In this document: positions 24,144 to 32,478 of the stretch, piece by piece
Position numbering within the stretch: the stretch's first letter is position 1
Layout of the letters: every line of letters begins with the position of its first letter
Assembly: GCF_016907695.1 (NCBI RefSeq)
Contig: NZ_JAFBCK010000001.1
Coordinates: forward strand, 2,597,001-2,661,000
DNA from: Actinokineospora baliensis
Lineage (GTDB): Bacteria; Actinomycetota; Actinomycetes; Mycobacteriales; Pseudonocardiaceae
Length of the DNA stretch: 64,000 bases
Direction: 5' to 3'
Notes under the pieces: model-generated
Seen by the model: only the letters and a program-made list of their open reading frames with translations
Told to the model about the DNA's origin: nothing
Database searches by the model: none
Program-made: the position numbers and the translations under genes

Positions 24144-24347
24144 ATGCGTGGTGTTCTCGCAGCCGCGAGCGACAGGTTGCTCGCGCTGATCGTGCCCAAG
24201 GTTGAGGCGCAGGCCATGGCCTGCCACGAAGAGCACTCGTACTGCAAGGGCGACTGCCCGTTCTGGTGGTGGCGTCGCGCGCACTACATGGTGTGCGACG
24301 ACGGCAGCTCCCACTGGGAGTACGAGTGCTGCGGCTGCGGCTGCTGA
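24144..24347 (+). CDS. Precursor of a secreted cysteine-rich peptide
   Basis: 67 aa. Residues 1-24 form a leader with a short hydrophobic core (LLALIVP) ending in the signal-peptidase-like site VEAQA before MAC; the remainder (~43 aa) has eight Cys (27, 34, 38, 51, 62, 63, 65, 67), three consecutive Trp and the ending ECCGCGC. Eight Cys allow four disulfides. No double-Gly or lanthipeptide-type leader and no modifying enzyme (LanM, YcaO, radical SAM) nearby. The operon that follows encodes MauD/MauE-type redox proteins, two ABC systems and a signal peptidase, so a disulfide-stabilised extracellular peptide (bacteriocin or signal) is likely. ATG chosen because GAGGAG precedes it at ideal spacing; GTG 24138 is the alternative. 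No known family recognised. Confidence 0.75.
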   Translation: MRGVLAAASDRLLALIVPKVEAQAMACHEEHSYCKGDCPFWWWRRAHYMVCDDGSSHWEYECCGCGC

Positions 24348-24358
24348 TCTCCTGAATT

Positions 24359-24410
24359 GAGTGGTACCGGTACCGCGCCCTACTCAACAGGGCGCGGTAC
24401 TCGGCCACTC
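24359..24410 (+). terminator. Long hairpin between peptide gene and export genes (attenuator / processing site)
   Basis: A perfect 12-bp stem (24370-24381 with 24389-24400, loop ACTCAAC) sits inside an outer six-pair stem GAGTGG (24359) / CCACTC (24405). No U-tract follows. It lies in the 97 bases between the peptide stop and the ABC ATPase start, the place where peptide operons commonly use partial termination or a 3' stabiliser to make much more precursor than exporter. Confidence 0.75.
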
Positions 24411-24444
24411 GATCATAGATGACTACGACACTCGAGGTGAAGAC

Positions 24445-25305
24445 ATGGAACTGTCGGTCAGCGTTCGCGCGATGGGGAAGCGGTACGGGCGCAAACACGT
24501 CATCGACGGTCTTGACCTCGACGTACGGCCCGGGGTGACCGGGCTGCTCGGCCCGAACGGGGCGGGCAAGACGACGCTGCTGCGCTGCCTGGCCACCGTG
24601 CTCGCGCCCGATGCCGGGAGCCTGCGCGCGCTCGGTCTCGATCCGACCGATTCCACGCAACGGGTCGCGTTGCGCAGGCGATTGGGCTACCTGCCCCAGG
24701 ACCCGGCTTTGTACGGGCACTTCACTGTCGCCCAGATGGTGGATTACATCGCGATTCTCAAGGAAATCACGAACCGGCGCGAGCGGCGGGATGAGATCAC
24801 CAGGGTGCTGGCCGAGGTGGACCTGTCCGGGCAATCCGCCGTCAAGGTGAAAAAGCTGTCCGGCGGAATGCGGCAGCGGCTCGGTATCGCTGCGGCCCTG
24901 GTCGCCGACCCGGATTTCATCATCCTCGACGAGCCGACCGTGGGATTGGACCCGGAGCAGCGCATGCGGTTCCGGATGCTGCTCTCGCGGCTCGGCGAGA
25001 GCAAGGTGGTGCTGTTGTCCACGCACCAGACCGAGGACGTGGCGGCTCTCTGCGAGCGGGTTGTCGTGTTTCGGGCCGGGCGGGTCGCTTTCGACGGTAC
25101 CCCGGCCGAATTGGCGCGGCACGCGGGCGGGCAGGTGTGGTCGACCGAGTCGCGGCCCGAGCACGGCGACGTGTTCTGGCGGACCACGGAAGGGCGCTAC
25201 CGGGTCGTCGGCGCGCGGCCGCCGGGTGCCGAGGCCGTGGCGCCGACCGTCGAGGACGGCTACCTGCGCCTGCTCAACGAGACCGCCGAGAAGGTGGCGT
25301 CGTGA
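24445..25305 (+). CDS. ABC transporter ATP-binding protein (ABC-2 / BcrA-like)
   Basis: 286 aa. Walker A GPNGAGKTT at residues ~36-44, Q-loop in YLPQDPALYG, signature LSGGMRQR at ~138, Walker B FIILDEPTVGLD, and His switch in LLSTHQTEDV. The sequence type is that of drug, lantibiotic-immunity and gliding exporters. It energises the two membrane proteins that follow and overlaps the first by four bases (GTGA). GAGGTGA precedes ATG 24445. Likely exports the peptide or protects the cell from it. Confidence 0.93.
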   Translation: MELSVSVRAMGKRYGRKHVIDGLDLDVRPGVTGLLGPNGAGKTTLLRCLATVLAPDAGSLRALGLDPTDSTQRVALRRRLGYLPQDPALYGHFTVAQMVDYIAILKEITNRRERRDEITRVLAEVDLSGQSAVKVKKLSGGMRQRLGIAAALVADPDFIILDEPTVGLDPEQRMRFRMLLSRLGESKVVLLSTHQTEDVAALCERVVVFRAGRVAFDGTPAELARHAGGQVWSTESRPEHGDVFWRTTEGRYRVVGARPPGAEAVAPTVEDGYLRLLNETAEKVAS

Positions 25306-26756
25306 GCCGCGCGTTCGGGGCCCTGGTGCTGTTCGAGTCCCGGTTGCTGCTGCGCAGCCCGGTCCTGGTGCCGCTGGCGGTGGTCATGCTGGCCGCGCGG
25401 ACGTTCACCACCTGGCAGCAGATGCCCAACTGGTCGATAGACACCGTCGACACCGCGACCGCGGCCGTCATCGTCGGCGCGGGCGCGTTGCTGTCGGCGA
25501 ACCTCGCCGCGCTGCGCGACGCCAAGGGCGGGTTCGCCGAACTTCTCACCCCGGTCCCCAGCCAACCGGTCGTGCGCACGATGGCTGTTCTGGCCGCCGC
25601 CACGGTCGTTTCCGCGCTGCTGTCGACCGCCGTGATCGCCGTGCACGTGGCGAGCCTGCGCATCGGCAGCGTGCCGGTCGGCCGCTTCGACCTGGCCGAA
25701 CTCGCGGCGGGCGTGGTCGTGGTCGTGCTGATGGCCGCGCTGGGGGTCGCCCTGGCGCGGTGGGTGCCGGTCCTGGTGGCGGCGCCGGTCGCGCTGCTGG
25801 TCCTGGTGTGGTCGATGTTCCAGTTCCCCGGGGTGTGGTTGCTGCCCGTGGTGCCGGACCTGAAGGTCTCGGTCGACCCGGTGCGGCCCCCGTTGTGGCA
25901 CCTGCTCTACGCGGCCGGGCTGGTCGTCATCGCCCTGGCGGTCGCGTTGCTGCGGCACGGGCCGCGTCCCGCGCGCCTGGGTGTCGCGGTGCTGGGTGTG
26001 GTCGCCGCGGTGCTGGGTGGCGTGCTGACCCTTGGATCACCGCAGGCAGGCGCGCCGACGGCGAGCGCGGGCCGCGGGTGGGCGGACCGGGAGGTCACCA
26101 GCGGTGCCGAGCACTGCACGGACCTCAGCGGTGTCCGGTACTGCTCGTTCCCGACCTTCGCCGCCTGGATCCCGTTGTGGCAGGAGGCGATCGACCCGGT
26201 CGTCAGTGCGGTACCGCCAGGAGCGCGCGACGACCTGCCGCGGGTGGTGCAGCGCACCCTCAGCGGCCGGATCGACGCGGCGTCCGCGCGGTCGACGATC
26301 ATGCCCGACACGTCGTGGGGGCGAAACGGCGGGGAGGTCGACTCGCGGCGGGCCCTCGCCGCGCAGATGGCCGGTGCGCTCACCGGGTTCCCGCCGGTCA
26401 CCGAAATCCAGACCATGCGGGGCTGCGACGGCCGGGACCGGTCGCGGACCGTGGTCGCGCTCTGGTTGATCAACCAGGTGGAGCCCGCGGCGGCGCCGGA
26501 GCGCGGGTCGAGCCAGGGGGACGGTGGCGAGTACTCGGCGGGCCGCGCCAAGTCCGACCTCGGCGCGGTCGACTACAGCGACACCGAGCTCGGCTACGCG
26601 ACCCGGCTGCGCGCCACCCCGGACGCCAAGACGCGGATCTGGTCCAACTGGGACGAACTCGTCGACCCCGACACCACCCTCGCCCGGGCGCTGCCCCTGC
26701 TCGGTCTCACCGCGGATCTCCCGCTCCAGCGGTCGGAGGGCGAGCCGTGCCGCTGA
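25302..26756 (+). CDS. ABC-2 type membrane protein with extracytoplasmic tail
   Basis: 484 aa. Six hydrophobic helices in residues 15-260 (for example FRSPVLVPLAVVMLAARTF-type first helix and VVVVVLMAALGVALARW), followed by ~220 soluble residues with a Cys pair in CTDLSGVRYCSF and an acidic, Ser-rich region. The first half behaves as the ABC-2 permease of the preceding ATPase; the long tail probably faces outside and could bind the peptide, as in immunity transporters. No close family name. GTG start overlaps the ATPase stop; the end overlaps the next gene by 10 bases. Confidence 0.75.
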   Translation: MSRAFGALVLFESRLLLRSPVLVPLAVVMLAARTFTTWQQMPNWSIDTVDTATAAVIVGAGALLSANLAALRDAKGGFAELLTPVPSQPVVRTMAVLAAATVVSALLSTAVIAVHVASLRIGSVPVGRFDLAELAAGVVVVVLMAALGVALARWVPVLVAAPVALLVLVWSMFQFPGVWLLPVVPDLKVSVDPVRPPLWHLLYAAGLVVIALAVALLRHGPRPARLGVAVLGVVAAVLGGVLTLGSPQAGAPTASAGRGWADREVTSGAEHCTDLSGVRYCSFPTFAAWIPLWQEAIDPVVSAVPPGARDDLPRVVQRTLSGRIDAASARSTIMPDTSWGRNGGEVDSRRALAAQMAGALTGFPPVTEIQTMRGCDGRDRSRTVVALWLINQVEPAAAPERGSSQGDGGEYSAGRAKSDLGAVDYSDTELGYATRLRATPDAKTRIWSNWDELVDPDTTLARALPLLGLTADLPLQRSEGEPCR

Positions 26757-27370
26757 CCCGGGTTTCCCTGAGCCTGTTCCGGCCGGTCGTGCGCGCTGTC
26801 GACTGGGTGCCCTTCGCGGGTGTCGCCGTCGCCGCGGTCGGTCTCGCGGTCGCCACCGGCGGCGATGTGCGGCCGTTCAACCTCGCGGCCACCGTCCGGC
26901 TGACGGCGTTGCTGCTCGGCGCGACCGCAGGCTTCGCCCTCCTGGACCCCGCCGCCGCGGCGACCGCGGCGACCCCGGTGCCGCGCTGGATACGGCAGTG
27001 GACCCGAACCCTGGTGGCGTTCGGCGCTTCCCTTGCGGTGTGGGCAGTGGCGTTCACCGTGCTCGCTGTCCGCTCCGCGAAGGGCGCCCAACTCGGGACC
27101 GGCGGCTACCTGCTGGAGGCCTGCGTGTGCGTGGCCGCGGGGTTGGCCGTCACCGCCGTTCTCGCCAGGAGCCGCGGCGCGGACCGCTCGATCGCGATGA
27201 CCGGTGCGGCGGTCTTGTTCGCGCTGGCCGCGGCGACCTTGTTCTACCCGGGCCGGGTCTGGCCGTTGCCCGGGGAGCCGGACTGGGCACCGGTCCACCT
27301 CGCGTGGCTGGTGGTCCTGCCGCTACCGGTGCTGGTGCTGGCTCACGCGAACCGGGACACACGCCGGTGA
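26747..27370 (+). CDS. Polytopic membrane protein of the peptide operon
   Basis: 207 aa with about six hydrophobic segments (VPFAGVAVAAVGLAVATG, TALLLGATAGFALL, FGASLAVWAVAFTVLAV, ACVCVAAGLAVTAVL, MTGAAVLFALAAATLFY, LAWLVVLPLPVLVL). No motif recognised. It begins at a GTG inside the end of the previous gene, after GGAGGG, so it is probably a further subunit of the same ABC-2 transporter or an immunity membrane protein. Confidence 0.68.
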   Translation: MPLTRVSLSLFRPVVRAVDWVPFAGVAVAAVGLAVATGGDVRPFNLAATVRLTALLLGATAGFALLDPAAAATAATPVPRWIRQWTRTLVAFGASLAVWAVAFTVLAVRSAKGAQLGTGGYLLEACVCVAAGLAVTAVLARSRGADRSIAMTGAAVLFALAAATLFYPGRVWPLPGEPDWAPVHLAWLVVLPLPVLVLAHANRDTRR

Positions 27371-27379
27371 GAGGGGGAG

Positions 27380-27898
27380 ATGGTGGAGTACGTGCACTTC
27401 GCCGCGAGGATCGGCTTGGGACTGGTGTTCTTGGTCTCCGCGGTGAGCAAGCTGCGCGGGCGGCAGCAGTTCGCTGAGTTCGTGCGGGCGACCGGGCAGT
27501 TGGCGCCGGTGCTGCCCGCCCGGGGAGCCGCGGTCGTCGTGGTGGCCATTGAGGTCGCGGTGCTGGTGTTGCTCTGTTCGCCCTGGGCCGCAACGGGTTT
27601 TGTCGTCGCGGGGTTGTTGCTGCTCGCTTTCACCACCGCACTGGTCCTCGCGGTGGTCCGCGGCAGGAAGGTGCGCTGCCAGTGCTTCGGGGACTCGACC
27701 TCCGATGTCGGCTGGTTGCAGGTGAGCCGCAACGTGGTGCTGCTGGCGCTCGCCGCCGCGGGCGCGGTCGGCGGCACGTCGGTGGCGGGACTCGCGGACA
27801 CCGGGTGGCTGTTGGTCGCCCTGGCCGCGGGCGCGCTGGTCGGTGCCGCGGTCGTGTTGTCCGAGGAAGTCGTCGGTTTGTTCACACCCGTTCGATGA
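27380..27898 (+). CDS. MauE/DoxX-like redox-associated membrane protein
   Basis: 172 aa, four helices. The N-terminus VHFAARIGLGLVFLVSAVSKLRG is the MauE/DoxX signature, and the conserved cytoplasm-side Cys motif is CQCFGDS after VRGRKVR. In methylotrophs MauE works with MauD to form the six disulfides of the methylamine dehydrogenase small subunit; homologues here are expected to pass electrons across the membrane. Nine bases after the previous gene and 13 before the MauD-like gene. No methylamine dehydrogenase is present, so it has been recruited to another Cys-rich product, most simply the eight-Cys peptide of this operon. Confidence 0.88.
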   Translation: MVEYVHFAARIGLGLVFLVSAVSKLRGRQQFAEFVRATGQLAPVLPARGAAVVVVAIEVAVLVLLCSPWAATGFVVAGLLLLAFTTALVLAVVRGRKVRCQCFGDSTSDVGWLQVSRNVVLLALAAAGAVGGTSVAGLADTGWLLVALAAGALVGAAVVLSEEVVGLFTPVR

Positions 27899-27911
27899 GA
27901 AGGAGTACCGA

Positions 27912-28460
27912 ATGTCGGTCACAATCGCGATCACCGTTCTGGTCGGCGTCCTTGGCGTCCTCAACCTCTTCCTGACCGTCGGGGTGATCAGACGGTTGCG
28001 GCAGCAGTCCGAGGTGGCGGTGGCCAACCGCCCGGCGCCGCCGGAGGTCATGGTGCCCAACGGCACCGCCGTCGGCGAGTTCACCGCGTCCACTGTGGAC
28101 GAAGAGGTGGTTGGCACCGAGATGTTCCGCGAGGGCCCCACCTTCGTCGGCGTCTTCGCCCACGGGTGCTCGTCCTGCGACGAGCGGCTGCCCGGGTTCC
28201 TGGAAGCCGCGCAGCGGTTCCCCGGTGGTCGTGACCGGGTGTTCGCGCTGGTCATCGGCGCGAGCGAGGACGTCGTGGAGAAGCGGGCCGCGCTCTCGCC
28301 GCTGGCCAGGGTCGTGCTGGAGGAGACCCCGGGTGGCCCGGTCGCCTCGGCCTTCAAGACCAAGGGCTACCCGGCGTTCGCCGTCGTCGACACCGAGGGC
28401 GTCGTCCAGGCGTCGGGGACCCTGATCGAGCACGCGCTGCGCGCCCCGGTCCGGGCCTGA
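27912..28460 (+). CDS. MauD-like membrane-anchored thioredoxin-fold protein
   Basis: 182 aa. N-terminal TM anchor (residues ~4-27) followed by a periplasm-side thioredoxin/TlpA fold with the active-site CSSC at residues 86-89 in GVFAHGCSSCDERLPGF, and the cis-Pro loop KGYPAFAVVD. The gene order MauE-MauD, the TM anchor and the CxxC type match MauD of methylamine dehydrogenase maturation. Predicted role: thiol-disulfide exchange on the exported peptide. ATG 27912 with AAGGAG at the right distance; next gene starts five bases after its stop. Confidence 0.88.
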   Translation: MSVTIAITVLVGVLGVLNLFLTVGVIRRLRQQSEVAVANRPAPPEVMVPNGTAVGEFTASTVDEEVVGTEMFREGPTFVGVFAHGCSSCDERLPGFLEAAQRFPGGRDRVFALVIGASEDVVEKRAALSPLARVVLEETPGGPVASAFKTKGYPAFAVVDTEGVVQASGTLIEHALRAPVRA

Positions 28461-28465
28461 TCCCG

Positions 28466-30274
28466 GTGGGTGGGGTTCGCGAGGCACTCGGCCTGACCTG
28501 GCGGGCGGGCCGGGCCACCACCCTCGCCTTCATCGTGCTCACGGTGATCACCTCCGGCGTGCCGGTCGCGGTCGCGTGGCTGACGAAGGTGCTGATCGAC
28601 CTGCTCGTCGCGGGTGGTGCGGCGGTGGACTCGGTGCTGGTGCCGGGGGTGCTGCTCGCGGTCAGCGGCCTGCTCGCTGGCCTGCTCCCGCAGGCGATCC
28701 TCTACACCCACAAGGAACTCGAGCGCCGGGTCGGACTGGTCGCGCAGGATCGGCTGTTCGCGGCCACCGAGCGGTTCGTCGGTCTCGCCCGGTTCGAGGA
28801 CCCGCGGTTCGTCGACCGGCTGCGGCTCGCGCTGCAGCACGGCGGCGCCACGCCGGGGGTCGTGGTCTCGACGGTGCTCTCGTTGGGCAGCACGGCCTTG
28901 CGGGCGGTCGGGTTCCTCGCTTCGCTGGTCCTGCTGGCCACGTGGCTGCCCTTCGCCGCTCTCGCCTCGGCCCTGCCCGCCCTGGCCGGGGAGATCTGGC
29001 TGGCCAAGCGCCGCGCCGCGCTGCACTGGGAGCTCGGTCCGGTGGAGCGGCGGGAGATGTTCTACCGGGCCCTGCTCACCGATGTCCAAGCGGCGAAGGA
29101 GATCCGGCTGTTCGGTACCGGCGCGCACCTGCGGGCGCGGATGCAGCGGCAACGCACCCACACCAACGGCGAGCAGCGGCGGATGGACCGCGGTGAGCTG
29201 TGGGTCCAGCTCGCGGCGGGCGCGGTGACGGCGGGCTTCGCTGGCGGTGTGCTGCTGTGGGCCGTCGTCGCGGCCACCGGCGGCCGGATCACCGTCGGCG
29301 ACGTCTCGCTCGTCGTCGCGGCCATCGCGGGTGTGCAGGCCGCCGCCTCGATGCTGGTGCGCGACCTGGGCAACTCGCACAAGCAGTTGTTGCTGTTCAA
29401 CCACTACCGCGAGGTCGTCGGCAGCGATAGCGACCTCCCGGTCGCGGCCAGACCGGTCGCGGTGCAACCGCTGCGGCGTGGCATCGAGTTCCGGGACGTG
29501 TGGTTCCGGTACTCGCCCAACCACGCGTGGGTGCTGCGCGGGGTGAGCTTCACCGTGGCGCACGGTGCCTCGCTCGGCCTGGTCGGGCGCAACGGCGCGG
29601 GCAAGAGCACGTTGGTGAAGCTCCTGTGCCGGATGTACGACCCCGATCGCGGCGCGATCCTGTGGGACGGGGTGGACATCCGCGAGATCGACCCGGCCGA
29701 GCTGCGGTCGAGGATCGGCGCGGTGTTCCAGGACTACATGAACTACGACCTGACGGCGGCCGAGAACATCGCCCTGGGTGACCTGGAGCGCGGGGCCGAC
29801 CGCGACGCGGTGCGCGCCGCCGGGGGCAGGGCGGGTGCCGACGACTTCGTCTCCGCCATGCCCAAGGGGTACGACACCCTGCTTTCCCGGGTGTTCTTCC
29901 AGGGCGACACCCACCGCGGCGGCTCGGGGATGACCCTCTCCGGCGGCCAGTGGCAGCGGCTGGCGCTGGCCCGCGCCTACCTGCGCGGCGAGCGCGACCT
30001 GCTCATCCTCGACGAGCCGAGTTCGGGGTTGGACGCGGAGGCCGAGTACCGCGTGCACACCGACCTGCGCGAACACCGGGCGGGCCGGACCAGCGTGCTC
30101 ATCTCGCACCGGCTCGGTGCCGTTCGCGACGCCGACCTGCTGGTGGTGCTGGACGAGGGCCAGGTCGTCGAGTCGGGGACGCACGACGAGCTCATGGCGC
30201 GCGACGGCCTGTACGCGGGCATGTTCGGCAGCCAGGCCGAGGGCTACCAGCTCGGCCTGCCGGAGGCGGTGTGA
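28466..30274 (+). CDS. ABC exporter, fused membrane and ATPase domains
   Basis: 602 aa half-transporter. Six-helix exporter domain ~1-320, nucleotide-binding domain ~340-590: Walker A GRNGAGKST near 374-382, Q-loop VFQDYMNYDL, signature TLSGGQWQR at ~490, Walker B LLILDEPSSGLD at ~511, His switch in VLISHRLG. There is no N-terminal C39 peptidase domain, so it cannot remove a double-Gly leader; processing is left to the signal peptidase encoded directly downstream, whose ATG overlaps this stop (TGATG). It resembles lanthipeptide/lasso exporters (LanT without peptidase). Probably a homodimer exporting the Cys-rich peptide. Confidence 0.92.
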   Translation: MGGVREALGLTWRAGRATTLAFIVLTVITSGVPVAVAWLTKVLIDLLVAGGAAVDSVLVPGVLLAVSGLLAGLLPQAILYTHKELERRVGLVAQDRLFAATERFVGLARFEDPRFVDRLRLALQHGGATPGVVVSTVLSLGSTALRAVGFLASLVLLATWLPFAALASALPALAGEIWLAKRRAALHWELGPVERREMFYRALLTDVQAAKEIRLFGTGAHLRARMQRQRTHTNGEQRRMDRGELWVQLAAGAVTAGFAGGVLLWAVVAATGGRITVGDVSLVVAAIAGVQAAASMLVRDLGNSHKQLLLFNHYREVVGSDSDLPVAARPVAVQPLRRGIEFRDVWFRYSPNHAWVLRGVSFTVAHGASLGLVGRNGAGKSTLVKLLCRMYDPDRGAILWDGVDIREIDPAELRSRIGAVFQDYMNYDLTAAENIALGDLERGADRDAVRAAGGRAGADDFVSAMPKGYDTLLSRVFFQGDTHRGGSGMTLSGGQWQRLALARAYLRGERDLLILDEPSSGLDAEAEYRVHTDLREHRAGRTSVLISHRLGAVRDADLLVVLDEGQVVESGTHDELMARDGLYAGMFGSQAEGYQLGLPEAV

Positions 30275-30777
30275 TGGCCTGGGATGTGCTGACCTGGGGC
30301 CTGGTGGGTGCTGTGGTGGCCGGGCTCGTGGTGGTGCTGTGGTTGCGCAGCCGCGTGGTGTACGTCGACGTCGTGGGGCGGAGCATGCTGCCCACGTTCG
30401 GGCCGGGTGACCGGGTGCGCGGCAAGCGGGTGGGCAGTGGTGGCGTCCGGGTCGGCGATGTGGTCGTTGTGGACAGTCCACGCGCGACGATGGCACAGCT
30501 GACCGCCCTGATCTCGACGCCGACACCGATCGTCGAGCGCGAGCAGGCCATCCCGGCGCCCGCCGGGCGCGGCCCCAACTGGGTGATCAAGCGCGTCGCG
30601 GCGTTGCCGGGTGAGCCAGTCCCGGCCGAGGTGCGCGCGGCGGCCGGACGCGCTGTGGTGCCGCCCGGGCACCTGGTGGTGCTCGGCGACAACCCCGCGC
30701 AGAGCATCGATTCGCGGCAGCAGGGGTTCCTCTTGTTGGACAAGGTGCTGGCGGTCGTGCCCGTCAGCGGCGAGTGA
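30274..30777 (+). CDS. S26 family (type I) signal peptidase of the peptide operon
   Basis: 167 aa. One N-terminal TM (~7-26), nucleophile Ser37 in GRSMLPTF, general base Lys106 in WVIKRVAALPGE, and the C-terminal GDNPAQSIDSR box, so all catalytic boxes B-E are present. Shorter than housekeeping LepB. Its place overlapping the ABC exporter stop argues for a dedicated substrate; the peptide leader ends in AQA, the -3/-1 Ala pattern these enzymes need. Acts on the outer face of the membrane. Confidence 0.92.
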   Translation: MAWDVLTWGLVGAVVAGLVVVLWLRSRVVYVDVVGRSMLPTFGPGDRVRGKRVGSGGVRVGDVVVVDSPRATMAQLTALISTPTPIVEREQAIPAPAGRGPNWVIKRVAALPGEPVPAEVRAAAGRAVVPPGHLVVLGDNPAQSIDSRQQGFLLLDKVLAVVPVSGE

Positions 30778-30799
30778 GCGGGTGCTGGGGAAGGAGCAC

Positions 30800-32023
30800 A
30801 TGACGGGTGCGGAAGCGGTAGGTCGAACTGTTTCCAAGAGTGGATCGAGACTGGGGGCGTTTGTGGGGCACAACCCGATCACGTTCGGCAAGGCGTTGCG
30901 GGCATCGCGGCTCAGAGCGGGGCTGACCCAGTTCGCGCTGGCCGAACTCGCGGGGGTCAGCCCCCGCACCGTGCGGTACATCGAGAGCGCCGAGGTGGCG
31001 CGACCGCGGCGGGAATCCGTCCGCAGGCTGGCCCGCGCGTTGCAGGCGCTGGGCGAGGTCCCGTGGACGACCGAGGGCGAGGTGCGGATCGAGGTCCTCG
31101 GTCCGCTGGAGGTCAAGCGGGGCGGCAGGCCGATCCCGTTGGGCACGCTCAAGCAGCGGTGCCTGTTCGCGACCCTCGCGCTGCGCCCCAACGAGGTGGT
31201 CGGCCGCGACGAGGTCATCGACGCCCTCTGGGGCGACCAGCCGCCCGCCAGCTGCAACAACCTGCTCAACACCTACGTCTCCGGGGTGCGCGGGTTCGTC
31301 GACGGGGGCGGGCGGCGCGGGGTCGGTTCGATCATCTCGCGGGTCGGGCTGGGGTACCGGCTCGCCGTGGACGACGAGCAGACCGACGTCACCGGGTTCC
31401 TCGACCTCGTCACCGTGGCGTTGAGCACGCCGGACCTGTTCGCGCGCAAGCAGTCGCTGGAGCGGGCGCTGGACCTGTGGCGCGGGCCGGTCCTCGACGA
31501 CCTGCCCCGCCGCGTCCGGTTGTCCCCGGCCGCGGTCGCGCTGGCGGGACGCCGTGTGCAGGCCGCGTTGGCCTACGCCGACGCGGCGCTGGCGGTTGGT
31601 GCCGCCCAGGACGCGGTGGACCGCCTGCGACCCATGGCCCACCACGAGCCGCTGCACGAGCCGCTGCACGCCAGGTTGATGCTCGCTTACGCCGCGGCGG
31701 GCCAACAAGCCGCTGCCCTGCGGGCGTTCTCCGACATCCGGCTCCGCCTCGACGAGGAACTCGGTGTGCAGCCCGGTCGCGAGATCCGGCTCGCCCACAC
31801 CGAGGTCCTGTCGGGCGAACGGGTGCCCCCGCACCAGCCGGGCGGTCCGGCCCTCGACGGTGGTGGCGCTGTGCTGATCACGGGTCTCGCGGCCGAGCCC
31901 TGGCCGTACCGGGTGCGGGACCGGGGTCCGGAGGACGCGGTGAGGCGGCTTCTGCGCGGGCTGGCCGTCTCCGCTGATCGTGTCCGCACCGACGACGTCC
32001 ACGCGCGCACCCTGTTCCGCTGA
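30800..32023 (+). CDS. SARP-type regulator with N-terminal XRE domain
   Basis: 407 aa. Residues ~27-80 form a Cro/CI HTH (LRASRLRAGLTQFALAELAGVSPRTVRYIES); ~92-175 an OmpR-like winged helix typical of SARPs (VLGPLEVKRGGRPIPLGTLKQRCLFATLALRPNEVV); ~180-335 the bacterial transcriptional activation domain (BTAD) of TPR-like helices. The last 70 residues are unassigned. SARPs activate specialised-metabolite genes by binding direct repeats near -35; the XRE fusion gives a second DNA-binding unit. AAGGAG precedes the ATG, 22 bases after the peptidase stop, so it probably autoregulates the operon. Confidence 0.88.
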   Translation: MTGAEAVGRTVSKSGSRLGAFVGHNPITFGKALRASRLRAGLTQFALAELAGVSPRTVRYIESAEVARPRRESVRRLARALQALGEVPWTTEGEVRIEVLGPLEVKRGGRPIPLGTLKQRCLFATLALRPNEVVGRDEVIDALWGDQPPASCNNLLNTYVSGVRGFVDGGGRRGVGSIISRVGLGYRLAVDDEQTDVTGFLDLVTVALSTPDLFARKQSLERALDLWRGPVLDDLPRRVRLSPAAVALAGRRVQAALAYADAALAVGAAQDAVDRLRPMAHHEPLHEPLHARLMLAYAAAGQQAAALRAFSDIRLRLDEELGVQPGREIRLAHTEVLSGERVPPHQPGGPALDGGGAVLITGLAAEPWPYRVRDRGPEDAVRRLLRGLAVSADRVRTDDVHARTLFR

Positions 32024-32478
32024 CCCGATCGCCAAGTCCTCCGCCGCCGCCAGAACGGGCAGCGGCGGATTTGGTGTGCTCGTTGTCACACCGCTTTCCG
32101 TTGTGGTCGCACCGTGTGGCGGTGGGGGCCACGCGCCCGTGCGGAAGGCGGCGGCCCCCACGCCAACTGGAGCCGCGCTGTGCGGTCGGGCTCCTCGTGG
32201 GTGAGGTCGAGCGGGAGGGCGCGGCGGTGGGGGTTGTGCACGCCCACCGCCGTCGCCACGTGTTCCCCAGACCCGCAGGGGCGGTCGCGCGACGCGGTCA
32301 CCTCACTCGGTGCAGGGTCCCCGGGATCCCCAGCCCTCGTTGGGTTCTCCGGTTGGTTGAGCGGTGTTCTCCCGTCGCGTGGAACTGTGCCAGTATTTGT
32401 TAACCACCGTGAACCTGACAAGACGGCGCGGCGGTGCGGATTTTCCCGTTTCCCAGTTCTGCGCCGTCTCCCCGGCGT
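32024..32478. other. 455-base noncoding spacer with three hairpins
   Basis: No gene supported. Three terminator-like stems: GTGGGGGCC/GGCCCCCAC (32122-32130 with 32153-32161), CGGCGGTGGG/CCCACCGCCG (32222-32231 with 32243-32252, perfect 10 bp) and AGACGGCGC/GCGCCGTCT (32421-32429 with 32461-32469). They lie between the convergent SARP and permease genes, so they can end both transcripts. An AT-rich TATTTGTTAACC occurs near 32395. Confidence 0.55.

Noticed and set aside
27380..28460. Methylamine utilisation genes as evidence of methylamine catabolism
   Set aside because: MauE/MauD homologues are present, but no methylamine dehydrogenase subunit or amicyanin gene is; the neighbours are peptide export genes.
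28367..30526. 719-codon minus-strand frame opposite the ABC exporter
   Set aside because: Shadow of a confident ABC exporter; no motif.
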